DNA from: JBBRLA01 sp038231615
GTDB lineage: Bacteria > Myxococcota_A > Polyangia > Palsa-1104 > JAEUJZ01
NCBI GenBank assembly: GCA_038231615.1
Contig: JBBRLA010000473.1
Coordinates: forward strand, 1 to 6,834
Length of the DNA stretch: 6,834 bases
Reading direction: 5' to 3'
Part shown: positions 1 to 4,612 of the stretch, piece by piece
Layout of the letters: every line of letters starts with the position of its first letter
Position numbering within the stretch: the stretch's first letter is position 1
Notes under the pieces: model-generated
What the model was told of the DNA's origin: nothing
Databases searched by the model: none
The model's input: only the letters and a program-made list of their open reading frames with translations
Translations under genes and position numbers: made by a program

Positions 1-358
1 TGAAGAGCTTTTTCAGTCCGGCTTCGTCCTGGCTGATGTTCGGATAAATCTCGCTGTAGCTGCCCTCCAGATAGGTATTTGCCACCAGGGCCGGTCCGCC
101 GTGACCGGGGCCGGCGATGTAGAACATGTCCAGGTCGTACTTCTTGATGACCCGGTTCAGGTGAACGTAGATGAAGTTCTGCCCCGGCGTGGTGCCCCAG
201 TGTCCAACTACCAGGGGCTTGATGTGGGCCAGCTCGAGCGGCTCGCGCAAGAGCGGGTTGTCGTACAGGTAGATCTGTCCGACAGATAAATAGTTCGCTG
301 CGCGCCAGTAGGCGTTGGTCTTGCGCAGCACTTCGGGGGAGAGTGTGATTGTATTCAT
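1..358 (-). CDS. xfp: Phosphoketolase, N-terminal part (runs off left edge)
   Basis: This is the first 119 codons of a xylulose-5-phosphate/fructose-6-phosphate phosphoketolase, a cytoplasmic thiamine-diphosphate enzyme that splits sugar phosphates with inorganic phosphate into acetyl phosphate and an aldose phosphate. Visible family hallmarks are YWRAANYLSVGQIYL near residues 17-31, GHWGTTPGQNFIYVHLNR at 52-69 (including the active-site His53), GPGHGGPA at 83-90 with His86, and YLEGSYSEIYP at 96-106. The full protein is normally about 790-800 residues, so most of it lies beyond position 1. ATG at 358 is chosen because the sequence aligns with the family from its first residues (MNTITLSPEVLRKTNAYWRA). 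Only a distant GGAG, about 12 nt upstream, could act as ribosome-binding site. The leader just upstream is the remnant of a phosphoglucomutase gene, so the two genes were probably once transcribed together. Identification is firm; substrate preference (X5P alone or both substrates) cannot be read from this fragment. Confidence 0.95.
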   Translation of the reverse strand, partial: MNTITLSPEVLRKTNAYWRAANYLSVGQIYLYDNPLLREPLELAHIKPLVVGHWGTTPGQNFIYVHLNRVIKKYDLDMFYIAGPGHGGPALVANTYLEGSYSEIYPNISQDEAGLKKLF

Positions 359-435
359 GGCATTGATCCGCTCCGTCGAAGCTCTCGGCGTACATCTTGT
401 AGATGTTCTCGGTCCCCGATGGACGCGAACCACTC
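359..435 (-). pseudogene. pgm: Remnant of phosphoglucomutase C-terminus
   Basis: Read on the minus strand, 425-359 encodes RPSGTENIYKMYAESF followed by DGADQ. This is the phosphate-binding loop and following strand of the C-terminal domain of glucose-specific phosphoglucomutase (family pattern WFAxRPSGTExxYKxYAESF). The expected Trp-Phe lies just upstream (432-427) but in another frame: only 1 nt separates Phe from Arg, where the family has two residues, consistent with a 5-nt loss. Upstream of 435 I cannot recognise the rest of the roughly 540-residue enzyme, and no stop codon closes this frame before it enters the phosphoketolase. I read it as the scar of a pgm gene that once preceded the phosphoketolase gene. 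A sequencing error could explain the frameshift but not the missing body of the gene. Confidence 0.7.
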
Positions 436-769
436 TTTCTGGGATTTAACCTCGCAATATTTATGCCATGAAGGCCGAAGGATCCTCGAAAGATCCGAAG
501 TGCTCCAGGTCCTATCGGTGAGGCCGCTCTTGGTGTTCTTTCCATCTTCATCATGAAGCGGACCAGCAGGGGGGATCCCGCAGAATCTGCTGTGGTCTGA
601 CGCGTATGCGCCAGATTTGCGGGTTTTGAGTTTTTTGGATTTTAGGAAAGGAGCGCTGATCGCTACCGCAGTCCCGCCCACCCCACCCGGGCATACCGCC
701 CCGAATCGCCGCCGACTCAAAGATCGCCATGCGCAAGCGCCCCACCCAGACCTCCGCCCGCAAGAACAT
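436..769. other. Gene-poor stretch with hairpin and degraded sequence
   Basis: No convincing gene is visible on either strand. Minus-strand frames stay open here (one of 72 codons below 769, one of 121 codons ending at 355) but lack the strong GC third-position bias of the neighbouring genes and resemble no family I know. The stretch includes A/T-tracts (624-655), a hairpin at 577-623, and a small perfect palindrome CTTCAT-C-ATGAAG at 546-558. It separates the broken hipA region from the phosphoglucomutase remnant and is probably decayed or repeat-derived DNA. Confidence 0.5.
577..623. repeat. Imperfect inverted repeat (hairpin), T-rich on the plus side
   Basis: The arms CCCGCAGAATCTGC (577-590) and GCCAGATTTGCGGG (610-623) are inverted copies apart from single-base bulges, with a 19-nt loop. 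On the plus strand the right arm is followed by TTTTGAGTTTTTTGG, giving a terminator-like shape, but no plus-strand gene ends here. A better reading is a dispersed palindromic (REP-like or MITE-like) unit lying in degraded DNA. That reading is inference; its copy number in the genome is unknown. Confidence 0.5.
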
Positions 770-946
770 TCATCGTGACCCCAAGAAGGCCAGCCCCAAG
801 AAGACCCTGCCGGAGGTCATGCCGACGATGCACTCCGCCACGCCCAGCTTCGCCACCTCGCTGAACCGCCGCCCGTGCAGCGAGCCCACCCGGTCGTGGA
901 TGTCGGCAAAGATCTTCGGGTTGCGCAGCGCATACACAAACACCAG
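770..946 (-). pseudogene. Orphan coding-like fragment fused to the hipA break
   Basis: From about 946 down to a TGA at 772-770 the minus strand encodes about 58 codons beginning LVFVYALRNPKIFADIHDRV. Nearly every codon ends in G or C, as in the genuine genes nearby. It lies one frame off from hipA and begins where HipA similarity stops, and it does not resemble the catalytic part of HipA. I do not recognise the family. It looks like the 3' end of another gene joined to hipA by a deletion or insertion. Alternatives are a divergent frameshifted stretch or a small ORF; no ribosome-binding site supports an independent start. Confidence 0.45.
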
Positions 947-1478
947 CTCCGCCCAGCGAGGAGCCACGGACGACGAAGGTCCGCAACCGTGGCGCCAGCT
1001 CGTCCGTGGTGGCGAGCTGGTCCGATGCCTCCAGCAGGCCGGGCAGATCGAGAACTTCACCCTCCATGCTGCTCTCTTCCGGCCACGGCGTGATCCGGCG
1101 CGGCCCGGACATGTCGGGCCCAAAGGCGAGCGCTCCAATGCGATCCGGACCCGCGGCGGTCAGATACGCAAACTCGGACAGGGGCACACCTCCGGCAGCG
1201 CGGTCTAGCACATGACGTCCCCACCCATCCGGGGCCGCATCGCGGATCGCTCCGAAAAGAACGAATCCATCGGCAGTCTGGTACTCGATGTTCTGGCCCA
1301 CAGGAAACCTGAGGACGATCGGGTCAATTTCGACGCGGTCGGGCCTCTTGAGATAGTGATTGCCATACTGGAAGCGGGCATGACCGCCGCGCCCTTCCTC
1401 GATCAAGGTGAGACGTCCGGCCGGGATGAACTCCCCGCCGAGATGGATGTACACATATGTGGTGTTCGTCTCGGCCAT
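945..1478 (-). pseudogene. hipA: Truncated HipA-family serine/threonine kinase toxin
   Basis: The reading frame from ATG 1478 carries the HipA N-terminal subdomain. A VYIHLGGEFIPAGRL strand leads in (residues 8-22), then LRFPVGQ (56-62), AIRDAAPDGWGRHVLDR (77-93), the AGPDRIGALAFGP block (109-121), and VVRGSSLGGA (169-178), the Gly-rich loop that normally continues RPKA into the kinase core. HipA proteins phosphorylate glutamyl-tRNA synthetase (E. coli) or other targets and are about 400-440 residues. Here similarity stops at about residue 178; the frame runs on as Gly/Arg-rich non-HipA sequence to a stop at 717. The Lys, HxD-type and DFG-equivalent catalytic regions are absent, so kinase activity is very unlikely. 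The gene starts 10 nt after the hipB stop with a poor ribosome-binding site, as expected for translational coupling. The retained N-terminal part could still touch HipB, but that is inference. Confidence 0.8.
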
Positions 1479-1488
1479 GTGGAGGCGC

Positions 1489-1830
1489 TCAGAAATCCAG
1501 GTCCTCGTCCTTGCGACGGCGGATCTTTCCGGGGAGACGGTCGACCGACAGGGCAGTACCGACGCTGTCGGCTCCAGGGTCGAGCAGACCTGCCATGTGC
1601 TCGTGAAGCTGCAAGGCCCACAGGGCGGACAGGAAGATGCCCAGGCTCACCGAGGGATCGCCGCGCTCCAGCCGCTGGACCGTGCTCAGGCTGACGCTCA
1701 TGCGGGCAGCCATGTCGCGCAGAGGGATGCGGCGCCGCCTTCGGGCGATGGAGATGCCTCGACCCGCGTCCTCCAGAATGCTTCTGCATCGCGGAGGCAG
1801 GGCCCTTGCAGACAGGGTGGCCTTGCTCAT
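1489..1830 (-). CDS. hipB: HipB-like XRE-family antitoxin / autorepressor
   Basis: This 113-residue protein has an XRE-type helix-turn-helix at about residues 25-62 (ISIARRRRRIPLRDMAARMS, then SLSTVQRLERGDPSVSLG), and a basic-acidic tail (LPGKIRRRKDEDLDF) typical of HipB-like partners. HipB proteins dimerise, neutralise HipA and repress their own operon. ATG 1828-1830 is preceded by AAGG about 8 nt upstream. The gene has its own AT-rich promoter with inverted repeats at 1849-1892 and is followed after 10 nt by the truncated hipA. With the kinase broken, the protein may survive as a lone DNA-binding regulator. A generic XRE regulator is the alternative, but adjacency to hipA makes the HipB reading strong. 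Confidence 0.85.
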   Translation of the reverse strand: MSKATLSARALPPRCRSILEDAGRGISIARRRRRIPLRDMAARMSVSLSTVQRLERGDPSVSLGIFLSALWALQLHEHMAGLLDPGADSVGTALSVDRLPGKIRRRKDEDLDF

Positions 1831-1848
1831 GAGGCGGACCTTACCGAT

Positions 1849-1892
1849 AAAAACAATGTTTTACGAATTATGTACCGTTTTATAACTAAAAC
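1849..1892. promoter_or_regulatory. Candidate HipB operators: two inverted repeats with GTTTTA half-sites
   Basis: Two palindromes share the half-site GTTTTA/TAAAAC. Site 1 is AAAAAC-AAT-GTTTTA (1849-1863, 5 matching base pairs per arm). Site 2 is GTTTTA-TAAC-TAAAAC (1877-1892, perfect 6-bp arms). Their centres are about 28 bp apart, close to three helical turns. They flank the -10 element and the second covers the spacer and part of the -35, a position suited to autorepression. HipB of E. coli also uses multiple spaced palindromes, but with a different sequence (TATCC/GGATA). Assignment to this HipB is inference. Confidence 0.45.
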
Positions 1893-1895
1893 CAA
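1867..1895 (-). promoter_or_regulatory. Sigma70-type promoter for hipBA
   Basis: On the minus strand, TTGGTT (1895-1890) and CATAAT (1872-1867) are separated by 17 bp, with the -10 matching consensus at five of six positions. The hipB start codon lies 36 nt downstream of the -10. The stretch 1841-1900 is markedly AT-rich in an otherwise GC-rich window. Confidence 0.5.
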
Positions 1896-1937
1896 TAAAA
1901 AGGGCCGGTCGCCTCGCCTGCTGCACTTCAGATGGAT

Positions 1938-3314
1938 TTATTCGCCAACAACGTCCTTGATCAGTTTGCCGAGGTTCCACAACCCGGTGACCGGGCCTCC
2001 GGCGGTGCCAACGCCGTAGAAGTCCTTGGCGATGGCCCAGGCGCGACCCGCCCTGGCCGCCTGTCCCAGCACCCGCGCCGAGTCGGTGCGGAAGCGGTCG
2101 ATGCGGTCCCGCAGGGTCAGGGCCCGGCGCGAGAAGTCTCGCGAGAGGCGAGCGATCTCCGTCGGGTCCTCGCTGGCGGTGATGCGCCGCTCTAGTTCGC
2201 GCAGGGCGGTCATCTCCGTGCGGATGCCGGTGATCTCTCCGCTCAACCGCTGGGTGGTCCCGATGTTGCCGCTGAACCCGAGGCCGACGGTCGTGCGCAG
2301 CGAGGTCAGGCCCAGGGTCTCGTTCGGCGGAAAGTGCACCTCCCACAACTGGCGCACTCGGTTGAGTTCAGTGTCGATGGCGTCGTTGGCGGCGGTGGCA
2401 ATGCCGGAGAGTCGCGTGCGGTTGCCCAAGATCTGGGCCCAGGTGCCCGGTCCATCGGCACCCGCCCAGCGCCGCCCGGCCTGGTTGGTCCACTGCCCAT
2501 CGTTACCGCGGGTCCAGGTGCCGGCGTGAGGGCCCAAGTTGGCCACCACGCGGTTGGGTTGCCCGCCGGCGTCATAGCTGAACTCATAGCCGCTGCGCAG
2601 GAAGGTGGTCGTGCCATTGCGCCCGAAGAAGGCGTAGTTATAGAGGCGGCCTTGGGAGTCAATCTGCTGGTTGCTGTTGTTCCCCGGGTTGTAGATCCGC
2701 GCGCCGCCATTGGCGAATAGGGTGATGTGGCGCCCGTTGGCGCTGATGGTCACGTTGCCGCGGGGGTCGATGCTGGCGCTGCCGCCCTGGGCGCGGCTCC
2801 ACACCGGGACGATGCCGTGAAACGTGGCCGGGTTGATTCCGTCATTGCCCAACTCGACGCGCAGCACGGCCAAGGTGGCGTCGTTGGTGGGCAAGACTCC
2901 CAGGCGCTGGATTGACACATCGGTCACGGTGCCACCGCTCCGGTTGGTCTGCAGCGAGTATTCCGTGGGGGGCAGTTGCACCGGGGGCTGCGGCGTTGGC
3001 TGCGGGCGGGGCTGCGGGGCATCGGCGCTGACGAAGCTGAACCCCTTTTCGCCGCCGCCCCCTTTGGGGGCCGCGACATCCCCAGCGCTCTGGAGCGGCT
3101 TGATGACATCCAGCCCGCCGCCGCTCTTGGACATGCCCGCCATCAGGGTCCCCTTCGCATCACTGGCGGCGCGGTCGCTGCCGCGAGAGATGAGCCCACC
3201 GACAAGGCCCACCAGCGCCAGTCCGAAGCAAACCAGGAGCGCTTTTTCGGCACCGGTCATCCCTGCCTGTGCGGCGACAAAATGGGCAGTAATAGATCTG
3301 CGCGATGAGCACAT
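1938..3314 (-). CDS. Prepilin-like signal protein with YD/RHS-like passenger
   Basis: I do not recognise this 458-residue protein as a named family. Its N-terminus is MCSSRRSITAHFVAAQAG followed by MTGAEKALLVCFGLALVGLV: a basic leader, Gly18 before the break, Glu at +5 of the mature chain and a hydrophobic helix (about 25-43). This is the layout of type IV/Flp prepilins processed by a prepilin peptidase. Next come a Gly-rich segment and a Pro/Gln-rich linker (99-117), then a beta-rich Gly/Asn/aromatic region (about 180-295) with DPRGNVTISANGR, NYAFFGRNGTTTFL, YEFSYDAGGQPNRVV and TWTRGNDGQWTNQAGRRW, reminiscent of YD/RHS-type repeats. Residues 300-425 are predicted helical and charged, and the tail (426-458) is Gly-rich and hydrophobic. 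ATG 3314 is favoured by a GGAGG motif 5 nt upstream; starting there keeps the leader. A plain signal anchor is the alternative. The gene is probably transcribed alone, since hipB downstream has its own promoter. Export, surface display or effector function is inference. Confidence 0.75.
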   Translation of the reverse strand: MCSSRRSITAHFVAAQAGMTGAEKALLVCFGLALVGLVGGLISRGSDRAASDAKGTLMAGMSKSGGGLDVIKPLQSAGDVAAPKGGGGEKGFSFVSADAPQPRPQPTPQPPVQLPPTEYSLQTNRSGGTVTDVSIQRLGVLPTNDATLAVLRVELGNDGINPATFHGIVPVWSRAQGGSASIDPRGNVTISANGRHITLFANGGARIYNPGNNSNQQIDSQGRLYNYAFFGRNGTTTFLRSGYEFSYDAGGQPNRVVANLGPHAGTWTRGNDGQWTNQAGRRWAGADGPGTWAQILGNRTRLSGIATAANDAIDTELNRVRQLWEVHFPPNETLGLTSLRTTVGLGFSGNIGTTQRLSGEITGIRTEMTALRELERRITASEDPTEIARLSRDFSRRALTLRDRIDRFRTDSARVLGQAARAGRAWAIAKDFYGVGTAGGPVTGLWNLGKLIKDVVGE

Positions 3315-3319
3315 CAATG

Positions 3320-3324
3320 CCTCC
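3320..3324 (-). promoter_or_regulatory. Ribosome-binding site deciding the start at 3314
   Basis: The minus strand reads GGAGG-CATTG-ATG, a strong Shine-Dalgarno 5 nt from ATG 3314. It argues against the in-frame TTG at 3317 (2 nt spacing) and against the internal ATG at 3263 (preceded only by CAGGCAGGG), and so supports the presence of the 18-residue leader. Confidence 0.75.
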
Positions 3325-3488
3325 AGGTCAGATCACTTGCAAGCGCCGTTCCGGGAAAAAAGCGCAGCGATTCCATTCCCTGAGGGGTAGAGCCAGCGGA
3401 TCAGGGCAGCCCCTTGCCAGCAGCTTGCGCGTCTGGTCCAGCGCAGGGCATGTCAGGCGACGTGGGATGATGGATTGATTCTTGCGGG

Positions 3489-4442
3489 CTACGAATCCAG
3501 GAAGAGCGTTTCGACGGAGGTCACGGTCGCCGCCCGCTGGATCCAGCGGGCCAGCAGGGAGAGGTCGCGGCAGGACTCGATGCGGATGCGCTCTGCCTCG
3601 CCGGGCAAGACCCTGCGCGCCTTCAGCAGACCAATGAGTGCCTCGCCGGTCAGTCTGACAGCCTCGTCGGCGCGCTGCTGCTTCGTCTCGGCGCGCTGCT
3701 GCTCCGTCTCGGCGTGCTCTTCCGCTTCCCGCAGTTGCTTGCCCAACTCATCACTCTCTTCCTCGGGAGTGAAGAGTATGGCGTTGCCGGCATAGAAGCG
3801 CAGCCGGCCCTCGCGGTAGCCGATCTCCAGCCCCAGCACCTCGGAGGAAAAGTGCCCGTGATTCGGCACCAGCCGCTGGTAACGCCGGGTTCCTGGCGGC
3901 AGGCGATAGCCGCGCAGGCGCCGCTGGCCCACGTCCAGTACGAAGTATTCGTGGATGCCCAGGCGCGCGTAGCGCTCCACGTTTTCCACCAGATCCTTGC
4001 GTCGCCGCCCGAACACGATGACCTCCAGGCACAGGTCGAGCCCCTTGCGTTCCTGGGCCACCATAAAGGACGACCGATCGTGCGTCAACACGTCGCGCAC
4101 CGCCAGCAGGTCGGGCGCTAAGCTGGGCTCTCCAGGGTAGTGTACGCCCATGTTCGCGGCCACGTAGAGCGACCTCCCGTGGTGACTGAAGAAGCGCCGC
4201 AGCGACCCCCTGGCGTTGGCGCACAGGTCATAGTGTGCGTCGCCCTCGGCCATGTACGCGACGTCGTCCGGTGCCAGCGAGGCCAGCTCCGCGTCGATGG
4301 CGTCGTTCAAGTCATCATTCAGGTCGCGCTCGACGTCCACCCGTTCCTTGGCCGACAGCGCGTCCCAGCGCTCCTGCGTGGGGGCGACCGGCCAACTGCT
4401 TTGGGACGAAGGATCGGGAGATGGGGTGCGCGATGAGTTCAT
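3489..4442 (-). CDS. Uma2/DUF820-family PD-(D/E)XK nuclease-fold protein with coiled-coil tail
   Basis: This 317-residue protein carries the Uma2 (DUF820) domain: APDLLAVRDV at 109-118 (Asp111), LCLEVIVFGRRRKD at 137-150 (Glu140), and NVERYARLGIHEYFVLD at 154-170. These match the family's restriction-endonuclease-like core (PD, then E-V, then YxxxGxxEYxxxD). The usual S-P-S/T after EV is replaced here by IVFGRRR. A coiled coil follows (about 230-262) with heptad repeats AETEQQR/AETKQQR, then a C-terminal helical tail ending LARWIQRAATVTSVETLF, similar to tails on other PD-(D/E)XK proteins of myxobacteria and purple sulfur bacteria. The family is widely multiplied in such genomes, often near mobile DNA, and its biological role is unsettled. 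ATG 4442 has no strong ribosome-binding site. The gene is divergent from the mutase at 4613, sharing a 170-bp upstream region. Confidence 0.85.
   Translation of the reverse strand: MNSSRTPSPDPSSQSSWPVAPTQERWDALSAKERVDVERDLNDDLNDAIDAELASLAPDDVAYMAEGDAHYDLCANARGSLRRFFSHHGRSLYVAANMGVHYPGEPSLAPDLLAVRDVLTHDRSSFMVAQERKGLDLCLEVIVFGRRRKDLVENVERYARLGIHEYFVLDVGQRRLRGYRLPPGTRRYQRLVPNHGHFSSEVLGLEIGYREGRLRFYAGNAILFTPEEESDELGKQLREAEEHAETEQQRAETKQQRADEAVRLTGEALIGLLKARRVLPGEAERIRIESCRDLSLLARWIQRAATVTSVETLFLDS
3532..3551. repeat. 20-bp perfect palindrome inside the Uma2 gene
   Basis: GCCCGCTGGA is followed immediately by its exact reverse complement. It encodes ARWIQRA near the C-terminus of the Uma2 protein, 43 nt before its stop codon. 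No T-tract follows on either strand, so it is not a simple intrinsic terminator. Confidence 0.8.
3670..3711. repeat. In-frame 21-bp tandem repeat (two copies, 20/21 identical)
   Basis: Units at 3670-3690 and 3691-3711 differ by one base and encode successive seven-residue units of the AETxQQR type in the Uma2 protein's coiled coil. The period equals one heptad, so copy-number change would lengthen the coil without breaking the frame. Confidence 0.85.
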
Positions 4443-4491
4443 TCGGGTAGCCTAGGGTTGGCCGGGGGATCTGTCAACGAATGCGCGAAAC

Positions 4492-4513
4492 CCGGCGAGT
4501 GGCCGGTGAGTGG
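4492..4513. repeat. 11-bp tandem repeat in divergent intergenic region
   Basis: CCGGCGAGTGG and CCGGTGAGTGG lie head to tail between the divergent Uma2 and mutase genes. They could be a pair of binding sites for a regulator serving either gene. No clear -10/-35 set is visible in 4443-4612, so the role is open. Confidence 0.4.
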
Positions 4514-4612
4514 TAAGGACCGGGATGACGGGTCAGTGTGGGCCGGGTCCGTAACCCTACAGAAGAGGTCATGTTAGCCTGGGGCGCGCGCCCGTGGTAT
4601 GGATTCCGCACC

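Noticed and set aside
729..1208. 159-codon plus-strand open frame opposite the hipA region
   Set aside because: Its sequence is the antisense image of the hipA and orphan fragments, and the GC third-position bias favours the minus-strand readings.
1895..1937. Possible terminator after the prepilin-like gene (GC stretch then TTTTT on the minus strand)
   Set aside because: Only about 3 bp of stem can be formed before the T-tract; too weak to call.
1212..2019. Long plus-strand open frames opposite hipB/hipA (1212-1694, 1408-2019)
   Set aside because: They overlap well-supported minus-strand genes and show no domain.
1861..2346. 161-codon minus-strand frame overlapping the 3' part of the prepilin-like gene
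   Set aside because: Composition is Arg/Pro/His/Asp-rich, typical of an out-of-frame shadow of the 1938-3314 gene.
3405..3424. Sigma54-like TGGCA...TGC upstream of the prepilin-like gene
   Set aside because: The GG and GC elements are 9 bp apart rather than the required 10, and the distance to the start codon is large.
4598..4603. TATGGA as a -10 box for the mutase
   Set aside because: The matching -35 (TTAGCC at 18 bp) is poor and transcription would begin at or next to the start codon.
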